The notes: generated from the letters alone by a model not told the origin. Shown: positions 6,881 through 16,926, numbered from the stretch's first letter. The stretch: DNA of 36,500 nucleotides from an uncultured Selenomonadaceae bacterium (GCA_905236725.1 CAJOCT010000008.1:3782-40281); one strand, 5' to 3'. Made by a program: numbers and translations.

Positions 6881-8276
6881 TTTCGCTTAAAAATGCCGCG
6901 TAACCTTTTTTTGTTTCATAAACATCAATTTTGGCGGTGGCTTCCCAAGGCGCGTGCATACTCAAGACCGCAACGCCGCTGTCGATAACTTCCATGCCGT
7001 AAACCGCCATGATATGCGCGATTGTTCCGCCGCCGCCCAAATCGACTTTGCCGAGTTCAGAAAATTGATAAGCAACATTATTTCTGTCGAGAATTTCGCG
7101 CAGTTTGCCGACGTACTCCGCATTTGCTTCGCTTGCGCCGGATTTTCCGCGAGAGCCGGTAAATTTGTTGAAAACCATGCCTTTGCCGAGATAGGCAACA
7201 TTTTTTTTGTCATAAGAACTTGCATAAAGCGCGTCATAAGCACTGGAAACGTCTGAACTCAACATAAAAGAATTTTGCAGAGCGCGGCGAAGTTTGAGTT
7301 CCGAATATTGCCCGCAGGCGTTCATGACTTCGGCAAGCGCATTTTCAAAAAACTTCGACTTCATACCCGTCGCGCCAAAACTGCCGATTTCTTCTTTGTC
7401 GACCAAAAGACAGCAGGCGGTTTTGCCGACGGTTTTATTTGCCATTTCCAACATCGCAACGAGCGAAGTATAAGCGCAAACCCTGTCGTCCTGCCCGTAA
7501 CCCAAAATCATACTTTTATCAAAACCGAGTTCGCGAGCTTTTCCTGCGGGAACCAATGCGAGTTCCGCCGACATAAAATCTTCTTCTTCAAGCTGATATT
7601 TGTCTTTGAGAAGTTTCAAAACTCCGGCTTTGACGGATTCTTTGTCATTTTCTTTGAGCGGATAATTTCCGACCAAAATATCTAAATTTTCGCCGGTGAC
7701 AACTTTTGTCGCATCTTTTTTCATCTGTTCCTGCGAAAGGTGAATCAATAAGTCAGTCACGCAAAAAACCGGGTCGCTCTCGTCTTCGCCGATTATAATT
7801 TCCAAAACTTCGCCGGATTTTTTTACGACAACGCCGTGCATCGCGAGAGGAAGAGTAACCCACTGATATTTTTTTATCCCGCCGTAATAGTGCGTGTCAA
7901 GGTAAGCAAGCCCGCCGTCTTCGTAAAGCGGATTTTGTTTAACGTCAAGGCGGCAGGTGTCGATGTGTGCGCCGAGAATTTTTAAACCGCGCTCAATCGG
8001 CTCAACTCCGATTTGAAAAAGTACGACAGATTTTTTCATGAAAGAAAAATAAACTTTGTCGCCGACGTTCAAAGTTTGCTGATTTTTTACAACGTCCGCA
8101 AGATTTTTATAGCCGACTTTTTTCGCCGCCTCAATCACGTAAGAAACAGATTCGCGTTCAGTTTTGCACCGACTCAAAAAATCAATGTAGCCTTTGCTGA
8201 GATTTTCCATTTTAATTTTGTCAACGTTGCTGTAAGTGCTCCAAACCGAAGGCTTTTTGTCTTTTTTTTCTGCCAT
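6876..8276 (-). CDS. apeB: M18 family aminopeptidase (aspartyl aminopeptidase type)
   Basis: A 466-residue cytosolic dinuclear zinc exopeptidase that removes N-terminal residues, acidic ones in characterised members. Family marks are the metal-binding histidine in LGAHIDTCRLDVK (near 100), the glutamates of LVDKEEIGSFGATGM (near 292) and a Ser/Asp-rich stretch SSDVSSAYDA (~330); HAPWEATA near the C-terminus supplies the last histidine. Length is normal for bacterial M18. The ATG has AAAGGA at good spacing. Its final codons run directly into the terminal repeat of the element at 6652-6880, which provides the TAA, and a terminator follows at 6601-6635. It is a single gene, with the kinase operon ending 54 bases upstream. 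Confidence 0.92.
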   Translation of the reverse strand: MAEKKDKKPSVWSTYSNVDKIKMENLSKGYIDFLSRCKTERESVSYVIEAAKKVGYKNLADVVKNQQTLNVGDKVYFSFMKKSVVLFQIGVEPIERGLKILGAHIDTCRLDVKQNPLYEDGGLAYLDTHYYGGIKKYQWVTLPLAMHGVVVKKSGEVLEIIIGEDESDPVFCVTDLLIHLSQEQMKKDATKVVTGENLDILVGNYPLKENDKESVKAGVLKLLKDKYQLEEEDFMSAELALVPAGKARELGFDKSMILGYGQDDRVCAYTSLVAMLEMANKTVGKTACCLLVDKEEIGSFGATGMKSKFFENALAEVMNACGQYSELKLRRALQNSFMLSSDVSSAYDALYASSYDKKNVAYLGKGMVFNKFTGSRGKSGASEANAEYVGKLREILDRNNVAYQFSELGKVDLGGGGTIAHIMAVYGMEVIDSGVAVLSMHAPWEATAKIDVYETKKGYAAFLSEI

Positions 8277-8330
8277 TTTAAAATTCCTTTCGTCAAAAAA
8301 ATTTTTTTAAATTTTATCACAAAATTTTTT

Positions 8331-10892
8331 TCAATCAATCAAATTTTTTTCCTTCGCCTCATCGACAAAAGCATCGTAAAGTTTCATGGCCTTTTCGTGA
8401 TTTTCGCGGATGTAATTTAATTTACTTTCATCGCCGTTCAAATAATCGTGCCCCGCCATTTCCAACGCCTTCGCCTGCTCCGATAAAATTTTTCCGCCAA
8501 CTGAAAGCGAACTCGATTTTAACGCGTGAATGTGCGTTGTGTAGTTTTTCCAGTTTTCGCTTGAGAAATCGGCGTTCAAATCGGCCTGAATTTCTTTTTT
8601 GCGGTCGCAGAACATTTTCACGAACTCTTTAAACATTTCTTCCATATCGCCGCAATAACTCATTCCAAGTGCCACGTCAATATTTTCGGCGGAATTTTCT
8701 TCAGTTTCGGGCGGCTCGGGAATTTTTTCTTCGACTTCGGCGGGAATTTTTTCTTCATCTTCGACTGCAAGAATTTTTTCGGGAGGCAAATATTTTTGAA
8801 GAGCCTGCTCCAAATCTTTTCCGCTCACGGGTTTTGAAATGTAATCGGTGAAGCCCTTGCTCAAAAACATTTCGCGGACTCCGGAAATTGCGTTTGCAGT
8901 CAGCGCAATAATCGGCGTGTCTTTACATTTGCTGTCCTCCAAAACTTTCGCGCGTTCCAAAGTTTCGATACCGTCCATTTCGGGCATCATATGGTCGAGG
9001 AAAATTACATCAAAATGTTTTTCGGCAATTTTTTCCAGACAATCTTTTCCGCTCATTGACCGCGTAAGTTTTACTTGAGTTTTTTTCAAAAGATTTTCGA
9101 CGACAAACAAATTCATATCCGAATCATCGACAACCAAAATTTCTGCGTCGGGCGCGATGAAACTTTCGTGATAATTTTTCTGCTGATGAATGAATTTTTC
9201 TGCGCGTTCTCTGAAATCTCCGATCGCCTCGTAATTTTCAATTTTCTGCGGCAAAGTAATTTTAAAAGTCGATCCCTCTCCGTAAACGCTGTCAACCTTC
9301 AATTCGCCGTGCATCATTTTAACAAGTCGCAAAGTTATCGAAAGACCCAAGCCCGTGCCTTCGACGGTACGATTTTTTTTCAAGTCGAGGCGTTGAAATT
9401 TGCTGAAAAGTTTCGGTAAATCTTCTTCCTTGATTCCGATCCCCGTGTCGATTGCGGAAAATTCCATAATCGCATTTTCGTCGTCAACTTTTTTCCAGCC
9501 GACTTTAAAAGTCACGCTGCCTTGTTGAGTGTATTTGACCGCGTTGTTCAAAATATTCACGATAACTTGACGGATACGAACTTCATCGCCAAACATTTTA
9601 TCGGGAACGGTTTCGTCAACTTCAATTTTAAATTCAAGATTTTTTTGCTCGGCTTTAAATCTCATCATGTTGAAAACGTCGTTCAAAACAGAACTCAAAT
9701 AATAATTTGCCTCGACGATTTCCATTTTGCCCGATTCGATTTTTGAAAAATCCAAAATGTCGTTGATAATCGACAAAAGATTTTCGCTCGCGCTTTTTAT
9801 ATTCCAAGCGTAAGTTCTTACTTGAGAATCGGCGGGAACTTCGCGCAAAATCATTTCGTCCATTCCCAAAACCGCGTTCAAAGGCGTGCGAATTTCATGA
9901 CTCATATTTGCCAAAAATTCACTCTTCGCCTGATTCGCTCTGTCAGCCTCATCTTTTGCCTCGCGCAGTTCGTCACTTTCCGCCGCGTTCAATTCAGCGT
10001 TGAAAGAATATAAGACGAAAACTCCGAACAAAACAATTATCAAAAAGAAAACCCAGACAACAATTCTGTGAATTTCAAAAATTCCGCCGATGGCTCTGTT
10101 CCAATCGACGTAACCCAAAACAATCATATTGCCCTGAAGTTTCGACGCAAAAATCATATAATTTTCGTCAATGGCGGGCGAATAAATTGCGGCAGAACTG
10201 CTGTTGCTCAACTGCCAAACAATTCCGTTGTAACCTTTCGGCATCGAAAGTTGATCGTCAAAAAATCTGTCGCCGGGACCGTAACCCGTGTAAGGAATGA
10301 CGACTTTATTTTTTTCAACGTCGCAAATTAAAATTTTTTGGCTGATTTCGTTTTCAAGATGAAAATATTTTTCCTGTAACATATCGTCGCCGTAAATTTT
10401 ATAAATGACGTAACGAACATTTCCGCCGTACATCACGGGAACGCTCATGACAAGTCCGATATTTTCGTAATAATTAACGGCACTGTCGCCCGTCATCGAG
10501 CGTTTAATTTGCGCGTCAAATTCATCAAGCAAATTCGCGCCGGCAATAACTTTTTCGGAAAGGTCGCAAATTCCCGAAGAGACTCCGGGCTCACTCAAAT
10601 TTATTGCGGAAATTAAAACTTGCGGCGTTACATTTTCTGCCTCAAGTTGTTTCGCCAATCGACTCATTTGAACAAGTTCGCCGTTAAATCTTTCGTCGGC
10701 AATTTGCGCGGTTATGTCTGCTTGAGTCGAAATAAATTTTTCGATTTCGCCTTTCAACAAATATTCCATTCGAGATAAGACGAACCAACCGATTAAAAAT
10801 AAGACCGCCAAAAATATTATAAATCGCGTCAAGAGTTTCAATGCGAAGGTAAAAACATTTTTTTGTCCCGAATCGGTTTTTTCAATTTCCAA
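8331..10892 (-). CDS. Hybrid sensor histidine kinase (HisKA-HATPase-REC-HPt)
   Basis: An 853-residue membrane kinase with a multistep phosphorelay in one chain. Two membrane segments (about 19-40 and 275-297) flank an extracytoplasmic sensor domain of some 230 residues that I do not recognise by motif. Then come HisKA ([10 protein letters not shown], His 332), HATPase (N-box [10 protein letters not shown] ~447, G-boxes DTGIGI and GTGLGL), a receiver domain (ILVVDDSD ~585, phospho-Asp 633 in [11 protein letters not shown]) and an HPt domain (HIHALKSSS, His 789). There is no separate response regulator beside it, so the HPt probably signals to an unlinked one. It starts at a TTG inside the last codons of the BMP gene (11-base overlap) behind AAAGGAGTGAGG, so the two are translationally coupled; the BMP protein is a likely sensory partner. 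Confidence 0.92.
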   Translation of the reverse strand: MEIEKTDSGQKNVFTFALKLLTRFIIFLAVLFLIGWFVLSRMEYLLKGEIEKFISTQADITAQIADERFNGELVQMSRLAKQLEAENVTPQVLISAINLSEPGVSSGICDLSEKVIAGANLLDEFDAQIKRSMTGDSAVNYYENIGLVMSVPVMYGGNVRYVIYKIYGDDMLQEKYFHLENEISQKILICDVEKNKVVIPYTGYGPGDRFFDDQLSMPKGYNGIVWQLSNSSSAAIYSPAIDENYMIFASKLQGNMIVLGYVDWNRAIGGIFEIHRIVVWVFFLIIVLFGVFVLYSFNAELNAAESDELREAKDEADRANQAKSEFLANMSHEIRTPLNAVLGMDEMILREVPADSQVRTYAWNIKSASENLLSIINDILDFSKIESGKMEIVEANYYLSSVLNDVFNMMRFKAEQKNLEFKIEVDETVPDKMFGDEVRIRQVIVNILNNAVKYTQQGSVTFKVGWKKVDDENAIMEFSAIDTGIGIKEEDLPKLFSKFQRLDLKKNRTVEGTGLGLSITLRLVKMMHGELKVDSVYGEGSTFKITLPQKIENYEAIGDFRERAEKFIHQQKNYHESFIAPDAEILVVDDSDMNLFVVENLLKKTQVKLTRSMSGKDCLEKIAEKHFDVIFLDHMMPEMDGIETLERAKVLEDSKCKDTPIIALTANAISGVREMFLSKGFTDYISKPVSGKDLEQALQKYLPPEKILAVEDEEKIPAEVEEKIPEPPETEENSAENIDVALGMSYCGDMEEMFKEFVKMFCDRKKEIQADLNADFSSENWKNYTTHIHALKSSSLSVGGKILSEQAKALEMAGHDYLNGDESKLNYIRENHEKAMKLYDAFVDEAKEKNLID

Positions 10893-11997
10893 CGATCCTC
10901 ACTCCTTTAATCAGCCAATCCATATTTCCCTGCAATTTTTGAAAGCCTATCGCCTCACCTGCAGAACATTTTCTGATATCTTTTCTGTCAAAAATATCTC
11001 CCGCGAAAATAATTCTGCCGCGCTCAATTTCTCTTTTCACCGTTTCGACAAAAACTTTTTCGCGAGTGGAAATTTTTCCCGCAATTTCCAAACTCACGAC
11101 ACCCTGCGCGACTCCGTAAACGTTTTGATAATTCATGGCGTAAGAACTGCGATAAGTTATCAAATCGTTATAAACTTTTTTCCAGTCAATTCTTATCGAG
11201 GCGAGACAATATTTATTTTGCGGATAAACTTCATTGAAGGCGATAAAATTTATTCCGAGACGCTTGCAGGCATTGGGGACGGCATCGCTGTTTTGGTGAT
11301 AAGTCAACACATCGACCCGCGCCGCCTTCAAATTTTGTACCGCCTGTTCTTCAGAAGTTTTATTATCCCAGTCGTTTGTCCAATTCAGCAAAACTTCCGC
11401 GTCGGGATTAACTCTTTTCACTCCGAGAGTAAAAGCATTTATTCCCTGATTGACTTCGCTGTTTTGATACGGCGCAACATAACCGATTTTATTTGTCTGC
11501 GTATGAAGTCCCGCCAAAATTCCCGCGAGATACGATCCCTCAAAAGATAAAATCGAATATCTGCCGCCCGTCCAAAGTGCGGAAATAATTTCAATGGTGC
11601 AAAAAGTTATCGTCGGATATTTTTTTTCAAGAGTTTTCAAGTCAGTGAGTTTTAAACCGTTCGTAAAGAAAATATTTTTGACTCCGCGCCGTGAAAGTTC
11701 TTCGACAATTTTTTCGTTCGAGGCGTAATCCATCGCCGACGCATTTTCACGCAAAATAAAATCGTAATCGAGATGATCGCAAACATTTTTCACCGCGAGA
11801 TATTGCGAACGATCCCAGCCCACACGATTTCTTTCGCCGGGGATTATCAACGCAACTTGAGACCAACCTGACCAAGCACGCGTCCCGAACTGATTTATTG
11901 AAATAAAAATCGTCGCCAAAAGCAAAATCGTGACGCAAGTATTCAAAATATAAAATCGCCGAGATAAATTTTCGTCAACAGAATTTTTTTCACTCAA
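10882..11997 (-). CDS. BMP/Med-family periplasmic-binding-like protein, membrane anchored
   Basis: A 371-residue protein with one N-terminal membrane segment (about 15-34) and an extracytoplasmic domain of the BMP/PnrA/Med family (type 1 periplasmic-binding fold). Recognisable parts include [30 protein letters not shown] (~150-168) and [19 protein letters not shown]. In ABC systems such proteins bind nucleosides, but no ABC permease or ATPase is nearby. The anchor is a hydrophobic helix without a lipobox Cys, which suits a sensor accessory protein rather than a free binding protein. The TTG start overlaps the EIIC stop by four bases (TTGA) with AAAGGCGGTGA ahead. It lies between the EIIC-like gene and the hybrid kinase, all overlapping. 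Ligand unknown. Confidence 0.85.
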   Translation of the reverse strand: MSEKNSVDENLSRRFYILNTCVTILLLATIFISINQFGTRAWSGWSQVALIIPGERNRVGWDRSQYLAVKNVCDHLDYDFILRENASAMDYASNEKIVEELSRRGVKNIFFTNGLKLTDLKTLEKKYPTITFCTIEIISALWTGGRYSILSFEGSYLAGILAGLHTQTNKIGYVAPYQNSEVNQGINAFTLGVKRVNPDAEVLLNWTNDWDNKTSEEQAVQNLKAARVDVLTYHQNSDAVPNACKRLGINFIAFNEVYPQNKYCLASIRIDWKKVYNDLITYRSSYAMNYQNVYGVAQGVVSLEIAGKISTREKVFVETVKREIERGRIIFAGDIFDRKDIRKCSAGEAIGFQKLQGNMDWLIKGVRIVGN

Positions 11998-13292
11998 GAT
12001 TTTTCACCGCCTTTTTTTTCGTCTTCAAACTTCAATGAATTTGCGGTTATAACAAACGGCGCGTAAATGAAAATATCCATGACGAGCCAGACGAGTTGCA
12101 ACATTCCGCCCATTATCGAATGAGTTGCAGCAATTCCGCTGATAAAAACCGGCATCGTCCACGGCAAATCTATTTGAAAAATCGGCACAATTCCCCAAGA
12201 AATTGCGATCCAGCCGACCAAAGTATTTGCCATCGGCGCGAAAATGTACGGAATTAAAAATATCGGGTTTAAGACGACGGGTAAGCCGAAGACGAAAATT
12301 TCTTGAATGTTGAACGCCATCAAAGGCAGGCTGAATTTTGAAACCGCCCGCCACTCCTCGTGTTGAGAAAAAACTCTAATTGCGATAATCAAGCCGAGTA
12401 CATGAATCACGCCCGCCTCAAAAAATCCCGTCGTAAAAATTGCGGCAGATTCCCCGATTTTATTTCCGAGTTGTGCGGGCAAATATGCAAACTCCTGAAT
12501 CGCCGAGGTTATACTGTAGCCCGGGATGCCGAGCCACCACAAAGCCCAAACAAAAAACTGATAAAACAGCACAAAAAAAATATTTTGGAAAAATTCGGGC
12601 GTGGTGTTGTTCGTCAAAAAATGCAGAGCGTTCATTTTTAAATTCATCGCGACGAATGCCCACAGCGAAAAAATTAAAACCGTCAACAGGACGGGAAAAA
12701 CCGCCGACAAATAATGCGTCATTTCTTTCGGGAAAGATTCGGGCGTTTTCAGCCGAATTTTTTTTATCGCGTAAAGCCACGAAAAAATTCTCGCCGATAC
12801 CGTTGTGATGAAAAACGCCGAAAAAAATCCGAGTTCGGAAAAATAATCTCTAATTTCTTTCTGCTCTATTGAAAAGACCGGCGAAAATAAAATAAACGAG
12901 GTTATCGCGCAGAAAATCGTCAAATATCTGTCAGATTTCCAAAGTTCGGAAAGTTTTCCCGCCAAAGTTATCGTGAAAATTATCGCGGTCATGCTGTAAC
13001 CTGCGTAAATAATTTTTCTGTAACTTTCCAGATAAAGTACAAATCGACTCTGCAAATATTCTTCTCCGCTCAAACCCGTCAGCCAAAAACCTAAATTTAA
13101 TCCGTCCTTACTGAATAAAATTCCCGACGGATTTAAAAATAAATTTCCGAGTATGTCGAAAAAAGAAACCGTCAGCCAAAAAGGCATCGACACGTAGAAA
13201 GTATGACGGATTGCCGAAAGATATTTGTTGTTATAAAAGTTCATGATGTTCGGAATCATCAAGACTTCCCAAAATGAATAAATTTTTTCCAT
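11994..13292 (-). CDS. PTS EIIC-like membrane protein (lactose/cellobiose type) without EIIA or EIIB
   Basis: A 432-residue protein with about ten membrane segments related to the lactose/chitobiose EIIC family. The best match is [20 protein letters not shown] (323-342), the counterpart of the family's FNINEPxxFGLPxVLNP with the conserved Glu (331). The segment [12 protein letters not shown] (249-260) corresponds to the usual W-GIHG motif, but Pro 257 stands where the family has His. The start is the ATG at 13292 behind GAGGCGGTG; the frame is open further upstream into the intergenic region, without family similarity. First gene of the EIIC-BMP-kinase operon. No EIIA, EIIB or glycosidase is near, so a sensing or facilitator role is as likely as PTS transport. 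Confidence 0.82.
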   Translation of the reverse strand: MEKIYSFWEVLMIPNIMNFYNNKYLSAIRHTFYVSMPFWLTVSFFDILGNLFLNPSGILFSKDGLNLGFWLTGLSGEEYLQSRFVLYLESYRKIIYAGYSMTAIIFTITLAGKLSELWKSDRYLTIFCAITSFILFSPVFSIEQKEIRDYFSELGFFSAFFITTVSARIFSWLYAIKKIRLKTPESFPKEMTHYLSAVFPVLLTVLIFSLWAFVAMNLKMNALHFLTNNTTPEFFQNIFFVLFYQFFVWALWWLGIPGYSITSAIQEFAYLPAQLGNKIGESAAIFTTGFFEAGVIHVLGLIIAIRVFSQHEEWRAVSKFSLPLMAFNIQEIFVFGLPVVLNPIFLIPYIFAPMANTLVGWIAISWGIVPIFQIDLPWTMPVFISGIAATHSIMGGMLQLVWLVMDIFIYAPFVITANSLKFEDEKKGGEKS

Positions 13293-13375
13293 ACACACCG
13301 CCTCTAAAAATTTTTCTGCAAAATTCGACGCAATCAAAAATTTTCCCTGCGCTGTAAATTTCAGAAAATTTGCTA

Positions 13376-13403
13376 TCGACAAATTTTTCAGTTGTGATAA
13401 AAT
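13376..13403 (+). promoter_or_regulatory. Candidate promoter of the rubredoxin-mdh genes
   Basis: TCGACA (13376-13381), 16-base spacer, TAAAAT (13398-13403), 46 bases before the rubredoxin ATG. Confidence 0.5.
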
Positions 13404-13449
13404 TAGTGCCGTTAACTTAGAAAAAAATTTTTTTCGGAGGGTTTTTAAG

Positions 13450-13605
13450 ATGAAGTATGTTTGCAATGTTTGCGGCTGGGAGTATGACGAAGATCACGGC
13501 GATCCCGATAACGGAATTGAGCCCGGCACAAAGTTTGAAGATTTGCCCGACGATTTTGTTTGTCCCCTGTGCGGAGTCGGCAAAGACGATTTTTCCAAAG
13601 AGTAA
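13450..13605 (+). CDS. Rubredoxin
   Basis: A complete 51-residue rubredoxin, a small cytoplasmic one-electron carrier with a single Fe bound by four cysteines. It starts [18 protein letters not shown] and has the two knuckles CNVC (Cys 5 and 8) and CPLC (Cys 38 and 41), with the classical [20 protein letters not shown] core. ATG at 13450 follows GGAGGG at ideal spacing; TAA at 13603-13605. Rubredoxins in anaerobes pass electrons to rubrerythrin or to superoxide and oxygen reductases, none of which is in this window. It precedes mdh by 41 bases and may be co-transcribed with it. The gene is short enough to be missed by a length cut-off. Confidence 0.96.
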   Translation: MKYVCNVCGWEYDEDHGDPDNGIEPGTKFEDLPDDFVCPLCGVGKDDFSKE

Positions 13606-13646
13606 AATTTTTTACTAAATATTTTTTTCGAGGAGGAATTTTCAAG

Positions 13647-14597
13647 ATGAAAGTTACAGTAGTTGGTTCCGGCAACGTCGGCGCAACGGCGGCCAATGTT
13701 TTGGCAACAAAAGGTTTCGCAAGTGAGGTCGTTCTCATCGACATCAAAGAAGGTCTTTCCGAAGGTAAAGCGATGGACATTATGCAGACTTCGCATATGC
13801 TCAACTTCGACACGACTGTTTGCGGCGTGACGAACGATTACAAAGCGACTGCAGGTTCTCAGGTCGTCGTCATTACTTCCGGCATTCCGCGCAAACCCGG
13901 TATGAGTCGCGAAGACCTTATCGGCACCAACGCAAAAATTGTTAAAAGCGTTGTCGATCAAATTCTTGAATACTCGCCCGACGCGATTCTGATCATCATT
14001 TCCAACCCGATGGACGCGATGACTTATCTCACATTGAAAGATTCCAAACTTCCGCGCAATCGTGTTCTCGGTCAGGGCGGCATGCTCGACAGTTCAAGAT
14101 TCCGTTATTACCTCGCCGAAGCTCTCAAAGAGGCAGGTTATCCCGCAACTCCCACCGATGTTGACGGAATGGTTGTCGGCGGTCACAGTGACAAAACTAT
14201 GGTTCCGCTCGTCAGTCTTGCAACTTATCGCGGCATCCCCGTAACTCAACTCTTGAGCGAAGAACAAATTACTAAAGCTGTTGAGGCTACAAAAGTCGGC
14301 GGCGCAACTTTGACAAAACTTCTCGGCACCTCCGCTTGGTATGCTCCCGGCGCGGCTGCCGCGGCTATGGTTGAGGCGATTGCTCTTGACGCGAAAAAAC
14401 TTATTCCCTGTTGCGTCTACCTTGACGGCGAATACGGCGAAAAAGATCTTTGCATCGGCGTTCCCGTCATTTTGGGCAAAGACGGTTGCGAAAAAATCGT
14501 CGAAGTTCAATTCTCGGACGCTGAAAAAGCAAAATTCGCGGAAAGTGTTGCCGCCGCTCGCGATACAAATTCAAAACTCGGTGACGCGCTGAAATAA
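13647..14597 (+). CDS. mdh: Malate dehydrogenase (LDH-like MDH)
   Basis: A 316-residue NAD-dependent dehydrogenase that interconverts malate and oxaloacetate. The N-terminus has the Rossmann motif VVGSGNVGATAAN with Asp after strand 2 (VLIDIKEG). The substrate loop GIPRKPGMSREDL carries the arginines typical of malate, rather than lactate, dehydrogenase. ISNPMDAMT and the catalytic pair (Asp within GGMLDSSRFR, His in VGGHSD) are in place. ATG at 13647 has GAGGAGGAA; the upstream open frame from 13560 overlaps rubredoxin and is not used. A terminator follows at 14621. In fermentative anaerobes it often works in the succinate/propionate branch, which would agree with the cobalamin-related cobO gene in this window; that link is inference. 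Confidence 0.94.
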   Translation: MKVTVVGSGNVGATAANVLATKGFASEVVLIDIKEGLSEGKAMDIMQTSHMLNFDTTVCGVTNDYKATAGSQVVVITSGIPRKPGMSREDLIGTNAKIVKSVVDQILEYSPDAILIIISNPMDAMTYLTLKDSKLPRNRVLGQGGMLDSSRFRYYLAEALKEAGYPATPTDVDGMVVGGHSDKTMVPLVSLATYRGIPVTQLLSEEQITKAVEATKVGGATLTKLLGTSAWYAPGAAAAAMVEAIALDAKKLIPCCVYLDGEYGEKDLCIGVPVILGKDGCEKIVEVQFSDAEKAKFAESVAAARDTNSKLGDALK

Positions 14598-14620
14598 TTT
14601 CTCAGAAAAAATTTTGCAAT

Positions 14621-14657
14621 AAAAAATCCCGGCGTTTAATTGCGTCGGGTTTTTTTA
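14621..14657 (+). terminator. Terminator of mdh
   Basis: CCCGGCG (14628-14634) pairs with CGTCGGG (14643-14649, one G-U pair), extended by A-T pairs and followed by eight Ts. Confidence 0.85.
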
Positions 14658-14725
14658 TTTTCTTGAAAAAATTTTTTCACAGGAATAAAATTTTTCACGT
14701 CGAAATTTGCGCTTCGGTGATTTTC

Positions 14726-16096
14726 ATGTCTAAACAAAAAACAAAATATATTTGTCAGGAATGCGGCGCGGAGGCTTACAAACGGCTCGGCAGATGTCCT
14801 TCGTGCGGAAGTTGGAACACGATTGTTGAAGAAACTGTCGAAGAAGTCAAAACAGAACACGCTTTGACGACGGCTTTTGAAGTTCCGCGAAGAATTGCCG
14901 AAGTCGATTTAACAGAACTGCCGCGATTTGAAACAGGCTCGGGCGAATTGGACAGGGTTTTGGGCGGCGGACTTATTCCCGGATCGATAATTTTAATTGC
15001 GGGCGATCCGGGCGTCGGTAAATCCAGTTTGACTTTGGCGGTTTGTGCGTACGTTGCTCGCGCGGGGAAAAAAGTTTTGTACATCACGGGCGAAGAAAGT
15101 TTCCGTCAAATTCGTATGCGTGCGGAAAGATTGAACGCACTGGCGGACGAACTTTATATTTGCGCGGAAAATAATCTTGAGCGAATAACTCGCCACGTCG
15201 AAAAAGTTGAGCCGGAACTTTTAATTGTCGATTCGATTCAAACGATTTATAAATCCGACATCGAGAGTGCGCCCGGCAGTGTTTCGCAAGTTCGAGAATG
15301 TTCGGCAAGTTTAATGCGTCTTGCGAAAAGTCGAGGCGTAACAACTTTTATTATCGGTCACGTCACGAAGGACGGAAATTTGGCGGGACCCAGAGTTTTG
15401 GAACATATTGTCGATACGGTTTTGTTTTTCGAGGGAGAGAGGAGCGCGGATTTCAGAGTTTTGCGCGCGATAAAAAACAGATTCGGCGCGACTTCAGAAA
15501 TCGGGCTTTTTGAAATGCGTGACAGCGGACTTGCAGATGTTCCCGACGCGTCGAAACTTTTCTTGCCCGACCATGAAGTTGACTCGGGCAGCGTCATTGT
15601 CCCGACAGTCGAAGGAACTCGCCCGCTTTTGGTCGAGATTCAAGCACTCGTCACGCCGACGCCTTTCATGCCGCCGCGCAGAACTTCAGATTCGGTTGAC
15701 ATAAAAAAAATTCAACTTTTACTTGCCGTCCTTGAAAAAAGATTGCATTTGAGCATTGGAAATTGCGACGTTTATGTAAAAACTGCGGGCGGAATAAAAA
15801 TCGACGAGCCTGCGACGGATTTACCGATAACTGTTGCACTTGCGTCGAGTTTCGCTAACAGAAAAATTTTGCCGCAATGTGCAATTTTCGGCGAAGTCGG
15901 CTTGAGCGGAGAAATTCGCGCGGTAAGCAAGGCAAGGCAGAGAGTCGATGAGGCAGTACGAATGGGCTTTACAAATATAATCTTGCCTAAAAAAAATTTC
16001 GCGGAAGTTTCAAAAAATCAATCTGCAAATAAAATAAATTTAATTTCCGCAGAAAATTTGCGCGACGCATTAAGATTCGCAATGCCGCGTGAGTAG
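14726..16096 (+). CDS. radA: DNA repair protein RadA
   Basis: A 456-residue RadA (Sms), a RecA-like ATPase that drives branch migration during recombination. It has the N-terminal zinc finger (CQECG and CPSCG, within residues 10-30), Walker A GDPGVGKSS near 93, the RadA signature KNRFG (~250) and a C-terminal Lon-protease-like domain (~290-450). ATG at 14726 is followed directly by the zinc finger and preceded by a GGTGA-type site; the open frame from TTG 14663 is an unlikely extension. A transporter ATPase gene follows after 30 bases. Confidence 0.96.
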   Translation: MSKQKTKYICQECGAEAYKRLGRCPSCGSWNTIVEETVEEVKTEHALTTAFEVPRRIAEVDLTELPRFETGSGELDRVLGGGLIPGSIILIAGDPGVGKSSLTLAVCAYVARAGKKVLYITGEESFRQIRMRAERLNALADELYICAENNLERITRHVEKVEPELLIVDSIQTIYKSDIESAPGSVSQVRECSASLMRLAKSRGVTTFIIGHVTKDGNLAGPRVLEHIVDTVLFFEGERSADFRVLRAIKNRFGATSEIGLFEMRDSGLADVPDASKLFLPDHEVDSGSVIVPTVEGTRPLLVEIQALVTPTPFMPPRRTSDSVDIKKIQLLLAVLEKRLHLSIGNCDVYVKTAGGIKIDEPATDLPITVALASSFANRKILPQCAIFGEVGLSGEIRAVSKARQRVDEAVRMGFTNIILPKKNFAEVSKNQSANKINLISAENLRDALRFAMPRE

Positions 16097-16126
16097 GGAA
16101 AAGGATTTAGAAGTTAGGGAATAGGG
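16097..16126. repeat. Seven-base-phased short repeats
   Basis: The radA to ABC-ATPase gap can be read, starting at 16094, as heptamers TAGGGAA, AAGGATT, TAGAAGT, TAGGGAA, TAGGGAT. Only one arm is present, without a complementary half. The AGGG units may also serve as the ribosome-binding site of the next gene. Confidence 0.45.
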
Positions 16127-16870
16127 ATGCAAAAACATCATAAAAATAAACTTTGCGAAACTAAAGTTGAAAATTTCACGGTTACGGCAGGGAATTTGAT
16201 AATTTTTCAAGACGTGAATTTTACTTTGAACTGCGGAGAATTGACGGCGTTAATCGGTCCGAACGGTGCGGGAAAATCTACCTTGCTGAAATCTCTGCTC
16301 GGCGAAGTTCATCACTCGGGAAATTTAAATTATTTCGACGCGAAGGGAAAACATTTGCGCCCGATAATCGGTTACGTCCCGCAAACTCTAAAATTCGACG
16401 CGACTTCACCGACTTCGGTTTCAGATTTATTCATGGCGTGCCTTACAAATAAGCCGGTCTGGATTTATCCGTCAAAATTCATTCGCGAAAGAGTTTTGAA
16501 AAATTTGAGCCGCGTCAAAGCAGAATATTTAATTGACAGAAGACTCGGAGCGTTGAGCGGCGGCGAACTTCAAAGAGTTTTACTTGCTCTTGCCTTAGAC
16601 CCGTTGCCGGATTTATTGCTTTTGGACGAACCTGTCAGCGGCGTTGACAAAGTCGGCATGGAAATTTTTTACGAACTTTCCGCAAAACTCTGCGCGGAAG
16701 AAGATATGGCGATACTTTTAATTTCGCACGACTTGGACATGGTGGAAAAATACGCGGACAAAGTCATTTTGCTGAATAAAAAAATTCTTAAAATCGGCAG
16801 TGTATCGGAAGTTTTTCAGTCAAATGAGATGAAAGAAATTTTTTCGACGGGATATAATTTTTTTGCCTGA
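16127..16870 (+). CDS. ABC transporter ATP-binding protein, metal (Zn/Mn) uptake type
   Basis: A 247-residue cytoplasmic ATPase with Walker A GPNGAGKST (~43), Q-loop YVPQ, signature LSGGELQR (~143), Walker B LLLLDEP (~164) and H-loop SHD (~198). Overall it resembles ZnuC/MntB-type subunits of metal importers. The usual partners, a membrane permease and a metal-binding lipoprotein, are not next to it: radA is upstream and a receptor-like protein downstream. Either the partners are elsewhere or it has another role. Start ATG at 16127 lies in a run of AGGG repeats. Confidence 0.85.
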   Translation: MQKHHKNKLCETKVENFTVTAGNLIIFQDVNFTLNCGELTALIGPNGAGKSTLLKSLLGEVHHSGNLNYFDAKGKHLRPIIGYVPQTLKFDATSPTSVSDLFMACLTNKPVWIYPSKFIRERVLKNLSRVKAEYLIDRRLGALSGGELQRVLLALALDPLPDLLLLDEPVSGVDKVGMEIFYELSAKLCAEEDMAILLISHDLDMVEKYADKVILLNKKILKIGSVSEVFQSNEMKEIFSTGYNFFA

Positions 16871-16926
16871 AACAGTCACAGGATTTTTTTTTTGGAAACA
16901 GAATAAAATTTTTCGGAAGTGATGAA

